A stretch of DNA of 64,000 nt from Silene latifolia (Eukaryota; Streptophyta; Magnoliopsida; Caryophyllales; Caryophyllaceae). Each line of letters opens with the position of its first letter. The stretch's first letter is position 1. Under the pieces are notes generated by a model. The model was not told where the DNA came from. It searched no databases and saw only the letters and a program-made list of their open reading frames with translations. The stretch spans positions 26,476,152-26,540,151 of the forward strand of contig NC_133536.1 in NCBI RefSeq assembly GCF_048544455.1, in the 5' to 3' direction. A program made the position numbers and the translations under genes. This document shows positions 44,901 through 54,947 of the stretch, in pieces.

Positions 44901-47900
44901 CATGATATTCTTTAAGTCGTTGGCCATTCACTTTGATCATTTTTCCCGTGCTTGGGTTCTCGACTTCGACCGCCCCATGAGGGTGGACTTTTCTTACAAT
45001 GAACGGCCCAAACCACTTTGATCTTAGCTTCCCGGAAAACAACTTTAGCCTATTTTGGAAGACAAGAACTTTGGTTCCTTCCTTGAAAACCCGCCGACTT
45101 ATCATTCGATCATGCCATATTCTAGCTTTCTCCTTGTATATGGCGGCATTATCATAAGAGTCAAGACGGATTTCTTCATTTCTTGAAGTTGAAGCTTAGA
45201 TGGAGGCCCGCATCGTCTATGTTTTGGTTGAAAGATTTGATGGCCCAATAGGCTTTATGCTCCACTTCCAAAGGAAGGTGACATGCCTTTCCATAAATGA
45301 GTCGGTACGGGGACATACCAATTGGTGTCTTGTACGCGGTGCGGTACGCCCAAAGAGCGTCATTTAGCCTTTGACTCCAATCCTTCCTATCGGGGTTCAC
45401 TGTTTTTTGTAAGATACTTTTGATCTCCCGATTGGATACCTCCGCTTGCCCATTTGTTTGTGGGTGGTAAGCGGTGGAGACTTTGTGCACGACCCCGTAT
45501 TTCTTTAACAACCCTTCCATAATCCGATTGCAAAAGTGAGTGCCCCGATCACTTATCAAAGCCCTTGGATAGCCAAACCTCGAGAAAATATGGCTTTGCA
45601 TGAAACTTGAGACCGTTCTCGCATCATCACTCCTAGTTGGTATGGCCTCAACCCACTTTGAAACATAGTCTACCGCTAAAAGAATATAGAGGTAGCCATC
45701 CGATTTGGGGAATGGTCCCATGAAGTCTATCCCCCACACATCAAAGACCTCCAAGTATAGCATGGGTTGTTGAGGCATTTCGTTCCTCCTTGATATGTTT
45801 CCAACCCGTTGGCACTTGTCACAAGTCTTTGTGAAGATGTGAGCATCTTTAAAGATGTTTGGCCAATAGAACCCGCTTTCAAGAATTTTCCGGGCCGTCC
45901 TTTGGGGTCCAAAGTGGCCTCCACAAGCATACTCATGGCAATGTCTAAGGATGGGTGGTATCTCTACATCCCAAGACACATCTTCTGGATGACTTGGTCT
46001 TGACACATTTTCCATAGATAAGGGTCATCCCATATGTAGAATCGGGAATCGGCCTTGATCTTGTTCCTTTGACTTGATGATAAAGAAGTTGGAAACTTCT
46101 TAGTCACCATGTAGTTTACCAAGTTGGCATACCATGGCTCCGTCATCCTTAAGCTATAAAGAGATTCATGAGGCAAACTCCCATCAACTACCCCCATTCG
46201 TTGCATTTGTTGATCATTAAGTTGTAGTCGACTTAGGTGGTCGGCCACCACATTTGCCAATCCCTTTTTCTCTCTTATCTCTATGTCAAACTCACTAAGT
46301 AGGAGAACCCACCTCATTAATCTTGGTTTGGAGTCCTTCTTGCTCACAAGTTGAGTGATGGATTTGTGATCGGTATAGATAATCATCACCTTGACTCCTA
46401 GTAAGTATGAGCGGAACTTCTCTAGAGCATATACCACCGCCAAGAATTCCTTCTCGGTGATTGGTGTAGTTTCGTTGAGCATCACTCAAGAGAGATGAAG
46501 CATATTGAATCACATATGAAGCCTTGTCATCCTTTTGTCCCAATACGGCTCCAATGGCAAAATCGCCAGACGGCCATGATCTCAAAAGGCCGATCCCACT
46601 TGGGTGCTTGAATGATTGGGGCCGATATAAGTCTCTCCTTCAACAAGTCAAATGCTTCCCTACAATGATCATCAAACACGAACTCCACATCCTTGTGCAA
46701 AAGTTTGCACAAGGGGTTAGCGATTTTGGAGAAATCCTTAATAAATCTTCGATAAAAACCCGCGTGCCCCAAGAACGACCTCACGTCTCGAGTATTAGAT
46801 GGATACGGTAAGGTTTTAATCACATCCACCTTTGCCGTATCCACCTCAATCCCTCTTTTCGACACTATGTGTCCTAACACGATTCCGCTACTCACCAATA
46901 AGTGACACTTTTCAGAATTTAAAACAAGGTGAGAGTCTATGCACCGTGATAGGACCATAGCGAGGTGGTCTAGACACGAGTCAAATGAGTCCCCATGGAC
47001 GGTGAAGTCATCCATGAAGACTTCCAAAATGCGCTCCACATAGTCCGAGAAAATGCTCATCATGCATCGTTGGAAAGTGCCGGGGGCATTGCACAATCCA
47101 AAAGGCATGCGGCGGTAAGCATAAGTACCGAATGGGCAAGTAAAGGTTGTTTTGGATTGATCCTCCGGGTGAATGGGGATTTGAAAATACCCGGAGTATC
47201 CATCCAAAAAACAATAGTACTCTTTTCCACCTAACCTCTCTAGCATTTGATCTATAAAGGGTAGGGGGAAATGGTCCTTCCAAGTGACTTGGTTGAGGCG
47301 GCGATAATCAATACACACCCTCCATCCCGTTTGTAAACGGGTGGGGATCAATGCCCCTTGAGGGTTTTCGATTACCGTCACCCCTCCCTTCTTTGGCACA
47401 ACTTGAGTAGGACTTACCCATTGGGAGTCACTAATTGGAAAGATAATACCCATTTGGAGAAGTTTGATAATTTCTTCCTCGACAACTTCCATCACGGGTG
47501 GATTGAGCCTCCGTTGTGGTTGCACGACGGGTTTTGCATCCTTTTCCAATCGAATTTTGTGCATGCAAGTGCTTGGACTTATTCCCTTGATATCCGCGAT
47601 GCTCCATCCAAATGCTCCTTTGTATTTATGCAAAACATCCACCAATCTCTTCTCTTGATCACCCTCAAGTTGGTTTGAAATGATGAGGGGTAGGGTGTTA
47701 TTTGCCCCAAGAAAGACATATTTCAAGTGGTCGGGGAGTGGTTTTAGATCGGGAGTGGGTGGCTTGATGATGGATGGAAGTGGTCTTTCAAGGGAAGCCT
47801 CTAGAGGAAGAAATTTAGCTTGATAATCATAAGAGGAGGAGGAAAAACAATGTTGGGTGGGGCTGAGAACTGCGCAGGCTGCGCTTGTGTGATGCGCAGT

Positions 47901-50900
47901 CGCGCCATTATCGCGCAGTCGCTTGCCGAGATCGCGCAGTCGCGCTGCTTCGGGATGTCCTCCTCAATTTCTCTCATTTCTTCCTCCATCCTAGATTCTT
48001 CTAAGGGTTCTTCCTTTTCCAATGCTTCAACACTTTCCTGCACATCATGAGACAACAAAAACCGCAACCCTTCCTTCTCGACATTGTTAGTGAGGGCCAC
48101 CTCAAGTGGGTCCCTATGACACAACATATAAATTTGAGAGGTAATTGGTTCAATGATGTCTAAGAAATAACATGAATGTGAATCGCTAGGTTGTTTCATA
48201 GCATCATAGATGTTGTACGTGAGTTTCTTTCCATCAAATTCCATAGTGAGGTTCCCATTAGACACATCAATCTTGGTTTTAGAGGTCTTCATAAAAGGTC
48301 TCCCAAAAGGATTGGAGTGGCCCTCGAGCCCGCCTATGTCAAGAACATAGAAGTCGGCCGGGAAGGTTAAATGATCTACCTCTACCAACACATCCTCCAC
48401 CATCCCCTTTGGGTATATGTTTGAGCGATCCGCAAGTTGGATCACTACATCGGTTTTGTTCAATGGTGGAAGCCCCAAAGTCTCATAGAGGGCATATGGC
48501 ATAACATTGATTGATGCACCAAGGTCTAACATAGCATGAGTGAAACTCTTGTTCCCAATAGAGCATGGTATGGTGAACATTCCCGGGTCGCCACACTTTT
48601 TGGGAAGTGATTTTTTAAAAATTGCGGAGACATGTTCACTTACCCGTACTCTTTGGGTTCCCTTCCTTGGGTTTCTCCTAGGTGTACAAAGTTCCTTGAG
48701 AAACTTTGCATACCTCGGAACACCTTTCAAAAGATTCAACAAAGGGATGTTTACTTCACACTTCCTAAAGGTTTCATAGAGATCCTCATCTCTTTCGACT
48801 CTTTTAGAATGTGTGAGAGCATTAGGAAATGGTACCTCCACAACATATTCTCTCTCGATCTCCTCAATTTGATCCTTGGCGTTGTTGCTTTCATTCTTTT
48901 CTTTGTCATTCCTCAAGGAACTCTTCTCCTCTTCTTCATTTGCTTTAGAGGGTGTCTCTTTCTCTTTCTCAACCACTAGCTCTTCTTCAATTTGTTCCTC
49001 AATGTCAATGACCCTCTCATGTGACTTGGCCTTCCTCTTCTTCTTCGGGGGAGATTCTAGGGTTCTCCCCTTTCTCAAAGTCATGGAGCTTGCATTTTCC
49101 TTTGGTGGAAATGTCGTAGACGGAATCGAGTTAGAGTTCCTTTGATTGTTCTTAGCCATTTCTTGTGCAAGTTGGCCAAGTTGGATCTCAAGGTTCTTCA
49201 CCCTAGCATCACTTGAAATCTTGTCCGCATCCATTTTGTCAAACCTCTTGGTATTTTCGGCTTGCCCTTTCATGATCATCTTAAACATCTCATTTGTAGA
49301 CATATCTTCATTTCCTTGGGAGGAAGAGCCCCCTCCTTGTTGGAAGTTCTTGTGGTTACCTTGGAAATTCCCGTGGTTTCCTTGGTTCCCAAATTGGAAG
49401 GATCCTCCCTTGGATTGTTGTTGATTGTTGTTTCTTTGGTAATTGGAGTTTTGTCCTTGAGAGTTGGAGTTCTTCAAGTGGTTAAATTGACCATTTTGGA
49501 AGCTCTTGGAGGTATCTCCTCCCCAACTAAAGTTTGGATGGTCCTTTGTCCCAATGTTGTAAGTATTGCCGCTCGGATCATACTTATAATACCCTCCCCC
49601 ATTGGGGTTCCTAGAGTTGTATTGACCGTGCATCATGGCACTCACATTCTCCTTGCTTAGTCCTTGCTCTTCCATGATGGGACAAGTTTCCATTGGGTGT
49701 GGACCTTGACAAAAGTTACACTCCACATTAGATCCTTGTGCTCCTCCTTGATTGTTCCCCACTAGTTGAGCAACCATTTTTGTGAGATCATCCACGGTTT
49801 TCTCAAGCTTGTGGGAGGAAGGAGAAGGTGTCTCAATGGAGTTAATATTCTTTGACACTCGGCTTCTTCCATAGTTCCTTGTGCTAGCGGCCAACTTTTC
49901 TATGATCTCATTTGCCTCCGCCACGGAATAGTTGTCAACTCCACCACCCGTAGCGGAATTAACCATGATTTGGTATTGTACGGTGAGGCCATCACAAAAG
50001 TTGACCAAAAGGTCATCACCACTAAGGCCATGGTAAGGACATTGAGCAACTAGTTTCTTGAATCTCTCCCAATACTCATATAAGCTCTCACTTGCATCTT
50101 GCTCCGGAGAAGTGATGGCTTTCTTTGCATGGTTATGTCTTGAGTCAGGGTAGTATTTCTCAAGAAAAGCCGCCTTCATGTCCTTCCAAGTACGGATTGT
50201 ACCCGGTTGAAGGTAAAACAACCAATCTTTTGCCGCATCTTGAAGGGAAAATGGGAAAGCTCTCAACTTAAATTGATCTTCCGTGACACCATTTGGAATT
50301 GCACCTCTCACATCATATGGAATTCGGAAAGATGGCGATTTGGGTCATCCCCCGCATGTCCATGAAACTTTGGGAGGTTGTGAATGAAATAGCCCTTCAA
50401 CTCAAAGTTGGCATTGGCCCCCATGGGTGGGTAAGCAATGCAAAGAGGTTGAGTGTCATAATTTCTTGCCCGGAGCTCCCTAATAGTTCTAGTATCATTC
50501 GCCATTGAAGGATATTCCACTTCAATTGGCTCCACGTCAATAGGGTCTTCTTGATAGGGGCTTCTAAGGGTGTTTCTTCCACTATATGGTCTCTTTGGGG
50601 TCTTCGGTACCAAGGGTTAGTGAATAGCCAAGAATAGGCCCCAAAAGCGTCTTCTTCCACGGGAGTCGATTCACCGTGTTGTGGGGAACCAAACATATAC
50701 CTTCGCACTAAGCAAACAAATTAGAACTTCCTATTACTTCTAACGACAAGAGGAGTAATAAAACAACTACACATAAATTCACAAACTCAAGTTCTAGCTA
50801 TGTTGCCCCTCCCCGGCAACGGCGCCAAAATTTGATAGCAATAAAACTAGGTGTCGTAATACTAGAATTAGCGTACCAAATTAACAATTTATAGCCTAAA

Positions 50901-53900
50901 CTTTGACTCTACTAACTTTCAATAAAAACAATAGTAAAGCGGAAGTAAAGGGTCGAACCCAAGAGAAGGGGTTAAGACTAAAGACTTGAAATGTAAACTA
51001 TTGACAATTAAGTAGGATTCTATTAACTAATTAAGACTCTAATCACAATTAAGACTTACTAACTAAGTTTATCAACAAACAATGGTTATGGACAATGGTA
51101 AACAAGTGGTGACATAAATGGAGAAAGTTTGGTTTTGAAGTAACATAAGGAAAAGTAAAGATGCAACTTTTATCATAGAAGCAAAACAACAAACACTAGA
51201 TATGCAACAATCAAATATGGGAAAGACTTGGTGAGTAATAGAATTCAATATTAAAGAGGACTTGGTGTAACAAGGCTCAACAACTACTTCCTAAGCATAA
51301 AGATCCTCTCTTTTCCTTCCCTCAACAATTACTCAACTACTAATGTAAGATAATGACTACTTACTCCTAAGCTAGAGTAGTTGGTCCTACTAATATGGTC
51401 ACCCAATTGAAAACCACAACAAGGTTTGCATAAAAGAGCATTAAGAACAAAAGCCAAACAAAAGCACCAAGATTAATCCTTTAGGAGGTTTAATCCAACT
51501 ATCCCAAGGAGCAACATACAAGTTCCACTCACAAAGATATAAACTTTAACCCAACTTCATAAAGATGCAAGCTTGCTACAAGGATTGCAATAGTAAGATG
51601 ATTAACATGCAAGGTTCATGAATCCTAACATAATAACATCCAACATAAACAATGAAATCAAGGAAACATGTAATAATTATTGAGGAAAGATTAAGAGGTT
51701 CTTACAAACTTAAGGAGAGTAGTGTCTCACCAAATTACACCAAGAAAAGGTCTAGCCTTCCATAACCATGGATGAATCCAAGAGTTGTGGAAAGATTGAC
51801 ATAAAAATCCAACAAAAGCTTACAACTTTTTCCCAAATACTAAATATTCTTCTCATACAAGTCTTTTGTGATTATTCAATACTTAGATGATAATTAGGTC
51901 TTCAAACATGAGGGGTATATATATGGGTGCACTCCTTCCTAGGTTAAAAGCCTCAAAGCAAGCCCAAAAACACGGAATATTTCCTTAAGCCCGTGTTTAA
52001 AACCAAAATGCGCAGGCACCTCTGACGTAGGCGCAGGCTGCGCAACCTGCGCAGGCTGCGCACCATCTCGGGAATTCTTGCTTCCAATTCTTCAACTTAC
52101 TTCCTTCTTTTCTTCCAAGTTTCACCCTTACTTCTTCAAGCTGGCTTCTAGGCTACATGGGAGCTTCTTGTGCTTGCCTTAACCTTTGAAGGGTGCTCTA
52201 TGCCTCTCGGGTTCCGTTCATGAGGATCAATCGTTCAACCGAGGTGAATTACACAAGTTCAACCACATCAACCCCTATGTCAAGTGTTAGGGAAAATCAT
52301 ACTAAAAGACCCATATTAAAAGACACGAGGGTGATAAAATCACCCTCTTAGACCGACACAAAACGTTACTATCACTGGTGCTTTATTTAATCGTCAACAT
52401 TCCTTTTCCCATCCATTCCCGAAAAGATTGTAGTTCAAGGATGGGGCAGAAAAGAAATTCATTCTCTTATACTCCCTCTGTCCCGGTCATTTGTTGTTCT
52501 TTTCCATTTTGGGGTGTCTCAGTCATTTGTTGTCCTTTCTATTTTAAGAATGGACTTGATGAGTAATTTGATCATTCACACTCAATTTGTTCCACTTGTC
52601 ATTTAGCTATTGGTCCTCTCCTCTTTCCTTGGTCTTTGTGCCAAAACCAAAGGATAACAAATGACCGGGACGGAGGGAGTAGTATCTGAAATTTGTGCTC
52701 TTATGACAAGTTCAGGCGAGGAATCTTGAAGCACAGCTAGATGAGCAAATGTTCTCATACCGCAAACTAGTTTCAACCAAAGCTGACACTGTAGATAACG
52801 GCCTTGAGTCTGGAGTAGAACAATTACTGAAACAGCTTGATCAAGTGAACAATCAGATGAGAGCATGGGTTTCATCGGGAGGCTCGGAGATGGTTTCTCA
52901 TACCTTGACCCGACATCAAGAGATTCTTCAAGATTTAACTCAGGTTTGCGGGTCTCTTAATTATGTTTGAGCAATATGGCTGAGAAGAATAATTAAATTA
53001 AAATACTGTTTTTATATCACAATTTACTGCCTCAATTATGTTAGGTTTTTCTTTGCTCTTCCTTATGCTGGTTGTCTCTTTCTTATTCGCTTCTTGTTCG
53101 TTGTCTCTTCTATTTGTAAGAGTATTTAAGAATTGAGAGAAAGCTAAAGATATTGTATAATTCGGTTTCTTGTAATGTTCATGATTAACTTACATGATTA
53201 ACCACTTGACCTTCAGTATGAGGGAAACATTTTATCGCCTAAAGCAAATATTTTTCCTTTGTTTAGATGGAGGGAACTGGAGGGGAACGATTTGCTTTGT
53301 TTGGGTAGCAAAATTGAGTTGGAGGGAAAATGAATCCCTGTATATCCCTCCTACAAGGCAGATTAAGATCCTTCTAAGATACAGAGTAGTAAAGAAAGAT
53401 TGAAGGAAAAGGACACTGGTCCATCCCCACCTCCATCCTTCCTTTATTCTTTTTGTATCCAAACAAAGAGTTATTGGAAACTCGTTTTCCATCTCTGTGG
53501 TTAGAATAATTAGTCACTTCTAATCCTATTGCGTCATTAGCTTGTACATATGTACAAGCAACAGCCAACAAAAGCTTATGCCTACTTTCCATATAAAATA
53601 CCTTGTCTGTGACTGCATTTATATGCTATTTATATGCACCACTGATTCTTAAGATCTAAGTTAATGGTTGAATGCAGGAGTTTTACCGGCTTCGCTCTAG
53701 TCTTAGGGCCAAGCAGGAGCATGCATCCCTGTTACAAGACTTCAGGGATTTTGATCGAAATAGTTTAGACTTAGAAGGAGGAAATTCAGAGGATCAAGCT
53801 TTGCTAAAGGAAAATGCATCTATCAGCAGAAGTACAGGGCAGGTACACGGACAATTGTTGCTTCCGTCTCTTGTAGTATCTTCTTCTTTCTAGTAAAGAG

Positions 53901-54947
53901 CAACAGGGTATTGGAACTGTTACGAATTTGATATTAGTTAAACCTTTGATACCACATATGAAAACCTGAATACCCAAGTTATTTTTCCCAATTTGTTTTT
54001 GTTAGTTTCCATAGTGTGGTCTCTCTCAATATAGCCTTAGGGTGTGTTTGGATTGAGGGATTTGGAGGGAAAGGAAAGGGATAGAGAATAAGGATTTAAA
54101 ATCCCTTGTCTGGATAGCAAATAAGGATGGAGGCCTGGAGGGAAATGGAGGGGGAGGGATTTGGAGGGATCCATTTTCCCTCTCCCAAGGCAAACCAAAA
54201 TCTCTCCACAATAGGAAATATTTGGAAGGAAATTGTATCCAAACACCCACACCCCATTCCCTCTCCCTTTCCCTTCCTTCCTCTTCCCTCCATTTTTGCT
54301 ATCCAAACACACCCTTAATGCTGAACTTGCCAGCCAACTGGATATGTGACTTGTATTCTTGGAAGAGCCCACCAAACAGTTTTAGCGGGTAAATTATGAG
54401 AAATGATTTGCTTGTGTTGCTAGATGTAACTTGTGAGAAATATTGCTTTATTTACAAAAGCTGATACGACATTGAGATTACCTCTCAAGCCTTATGTTTG
54501 CTTTCTCACCTTGATTTTGTGGCCGTTGTGAATGCAGATGGATTCAGTTATATCTCATGCACAATCAACCCTTGGTGCTCTTGTATATCAGCGTTCAACA
54601 TTTGGGGGCATTAATTCTAAGCTCAGTAACGTTAGCAGCCGTCTTCCAACGGTATGGATTAGTTTTTACAGTTTTAACCTGCAATTTTTTTACTATTGGT
54701 TGATAACTCTCGCTACTGTCTGTTTAAATGCAAAAGTATGATGTCCTAAAGAAAATTCCAAGGGCTCTTGAATTACTTAACAAAGGCCTCTAAGTTTGAC
54801 ATGTTCTTTTGCATTGTATTTGTCTATATGCAGGTGAATCAAATCCTTGCTTCTATAAAAAGGAAAAAGTCAATGGACACTATTATACTTTCGCTCGTCG
54901 CATCTGTTTGCACATTCCTCATATTAATTTACTGGTTGACCAAATAG
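37945..54947 (+). CDS. GOS11: Golgi SNAP receptor complex member 1 (GOS1/GOS11-type Qb-SNARE), 5 exons
   Basis: Exons: 37945-37983, 52716-52943, 53678-53842, 54538-54651 and 54834-54947 (stop TAG), all with GT-AG introns, giving 219 aa without breaks. The start [13 protein letters not shown] and blocks [47 protein letters not shown] and [14 protein letters not shown] are hallmarks of plant GOS11. The N-terminal helices are followed by a Qb-SNARE helix (about 125-190) with the zero-layer Gln in VYQRS (about 162) and a C-terminal membrane anchor (about 199-218) with one residue after it. It acts in a Golgi SNARE complex for ER-Golgi and intra-Golgi vesicle fusion, anchored in the cis-Golgi with the helix in the cytosol. 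Length matches the family (about 220 aa). The oddity is intron 1, 14.7 kb long and filled by an antisense Athila. Confidence 0.96.
39547..41086 (-). repeat. 3' LTR of element B
   Basis: Minus-strand TGATAGTAACG...TTGCTATCA. Palindrome-type cluster GCGCAGTCGCAACCTCGCGC at about 40745. PPT AAGTGTGGGGGAGTT adjoins at 41087-41101. Confidence 0.95.
41102..41742 (-). other. 3' untranslated region of element B
   Basis: C/T-rich sequence between PPT and hairpin array, including a poly-T tract at about 41681-41724. No coding sequence. Confidence 0.6.
41743..41912 (-). ncRNA. Hairpin array of element B (homologue of the A array)
   Basis: Unit 1 (41743-41772) has a perfect 8-bp outer stem CTAAGGTG/CACCTTAG around AAAA, CCC-GAAA-GGG on the RNA strand. 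Unit 2 (41821-41851) keeps the apex with a weaker stem. Unit 3 (about 41875-41912) is degraded (CCCACCC-TTGT-GGG). Compared with A, unit 1 changes several stem bases on both sides and stays fully paired. Same position relative to env-like ORF and PPT. Confidence 0.62.
42082..43778 (-). pseudogene. Athila env-position ORF of element B (one frame break)
   Basis: Starts at ATG 43778 ([15 protein letters not shown]) and reads to about 43330, then continues in another frame to 42082, for about 560 aa. Shared with element [23 protein letters not shown] N-terminus, [26 protein letters not shown]. The second half is Gln-rich and probably coiled (AWQQQQA repeats, [16 protein letters not shown]), with an Arg-rich tail. 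No transmembrane segment is seen. The break lies in CTCACGGGAAG, at the same codon position as the break in A. Role in Athila unknown. Confidence 0.72.
43779..44838 (-). other. Integrase-env spacer of element B with palindrome cluster
   Basis: Non-coding apart from an unsupported frame. It contains GCAGCAGTCGCG, GCGCAGTCGCGC and relatives at 44431-44502, the counterpart of the A-type motif in the same spacer. Confidence 0.75.
44839..46585 (-). pseudogene. RNase H and integrase of element B (frameshifted)
   Basis: Frames 46585-46295, 46485-45964, 46015-45176 and 45105-44839 overlap. RNase [43 protein letters not shown]. Integrase: HEYACGGH...CDKC finger, DDE residues in WGIDFMGPF (about 45735), [10 protein letters not shown] (about 45555) and [10 protein letters not shown] (about 45450), then [15 protein letters not shown] and the C-terminal [12 protein letters not shown] region, ending at DLEDPNYQT. 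Catalytic residues are all present; only frames are broken (about 46490, 46000, 45180). Confidence 0.87.
46527..47726 (-). CDS. Reverse transcriptase of element B
   Basis: An open frame of 399 codons beginning in the linker ([16 protein letters not shown]; it may use an upstream start in the intact polyprotein). [62 protein letters not shown] and catalytic FMDD (47007-47018), then the thumb and the start of RNase H (WDRPFEIMA), where the frame breaks. Uninterrupted, unlike its homologue in A, it shows what insertion C disrupted there. Confidence 0.92.
   Translation of the reverse strand: MKYVFLGANNTLPLIISNQLEGDQEKRLVDVLHKYKGAFGWSIADIKGISPSTCMHKIRLEKDAKPVVQPQRRLNPPVMEVVEEEIIKLLQMGIIFPISDSQWVSPTQVVPKKGGVTVIENPQGALIPTRLQTGWRVCIDYRRLNQVTWKDHFPLPFIDQMLERLGGKEYYCFLDGYSGYFQIPIHPEDQSKTTFTCPFGTYAYRRMPFGLCNAPGTFQRCMMSIFSDYVERILEVFMDDFTVHGDSFDSCLDHLAMVLSRCIDSHLVLNSEKCHLLVSSGIVLGHIVSKRGIEVDTAKVDVIKTLPYPSNTRDVRSFLGHAGFYRRFIKDFSKIANPLCKLLHKDVEFVFDDHCREAFDLLKERLISAPIIQAPKWDRPFEIMAVWRFCHWSRIGTKG
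47801..50696 (-). pseudogene. gag-protease of element B (two frame breaks)
   Basis: Gag starts near ATG 50696 ([16 protein letters not shown]), shifts frame near 50600 and again at about 50310, then an 836-codon frame reaches 47801. Capsid core: [19 protein letters not shown] and [18 protein letters not shown]. Zinc-knuckle-like [13 protein letters not shown] (about 49683-49721), an Asn/Gln/Gly-rich stretch, then a helix with [18 protein letters not shown]. Protease [21 protein letters not shown] (about 48525) with the Athila DLG active site. Basic and acidic segments separate the domains. Confidence 0.88.
47871..47947. repeat. Palindrome cluster in the PR-RT linker of B
   Basis: TGCGCAGGCTGCGC, TGCGCAGTCGCGCC, TCGCGCAGTCGC and TCGCGCAGTCGCGC follow one another inside the open frame ([20 protein letters not shown]). 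Same position as the A-type pair in element A. Confidence 0.85.
50811..50827 (-). other. Primer binding site of element B
   Basis: TGGCGCCGTTGCCGGGG on the minus strand, identical to that of element A, just inside the 5' LTR. Confidence 0.9.
50833..52374 (-). repeat. 5' LTR of element B
   Basis: 1542 bp. It has a TATA-like TATATATAT at 51916-51924 (minus-strand promoter) and, about 90-140 bp upstream of it in the direction of transcription, GCGCAGGCTGCGC twice (52031-52061). Confidence 0.95.
52472..52679. mobile_element. Stowaway MITE next to the exon 2 acceptor
   Basis: Termini CTCCCTCTGTCCCGGTCATT and AATGACCGGGACGGAGGGAG, flanked by TA (52470-52471, 52680-52681), 208 bp. It ends 36 bp upstream of exon 2, so the branch point may lie in or beside it. 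Confidence 0.93.
53257..53470. mobile_element. Decayed MITE in GOS11 intron 2
   Basis: TTTGTTTAGATGGAGGGAA at the left and TTTTTGTATCCAAACAAAG at the right are imperfect inverted ends. Same general sequence style as the MITE at 54040. No clean target duplication was found. Confidence 0.5.
54040..54314. mobile_element. Tourist/Harbinger-like MITE in GOS11 intron 3
   Basis: Inverted ends GGGTGTGTTTGGAT and ATCCAAACACACCC, flanked by TTA (54037-54039, 54315-54317), 275 bp. Internal sequence is rich in GGAGGGA/TCCCTCC. Confidence 0.88.

Larger units (their letters stand above)
39547..52374 (-). mobile_element. Athila-like Ty3/gypsy retrotransposon B, complete, in GOS11 intron 1
   Basis: LTRs lie at 39547-41086 (3') and 50833-52374 (5'), about 1.54 kb each, with perfect TSD CTGGT (39542-39546, 52375-52379). 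The LTRs look identical except for a short window around the GCGCAG palindromes and one TC/CT swap near 40855 and 52140, which implies a very recent insertion. Minus-strand order: PBS (50811-50827), gag, protease, RT, RNase H, integrase, env-position ORF, hairpin array, PPT (41087-41101). Several frame breaks contrast with the young LTRs. It is transcribed antisense to the host gene. Confidence 0.95.
37984..52715 (+). other. Giant intron 1 of GOS11 (14.7 kb)
   Basis: Donor CAG-GTCTCC at 37984; acceptor TTCAG at 52711-52715. It consists of about 1.56 kb of original intron (37984-39546), Athila element B with its TSD (39547-52379), about 90 bp of original intron, a Stowaway MITE (52472-52679) and 36 bp up to exon 2. 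Intron 1 without insertions would be about 1.7 kb. No coding exon is seen in 37984-39546. Confidence 0.92.
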
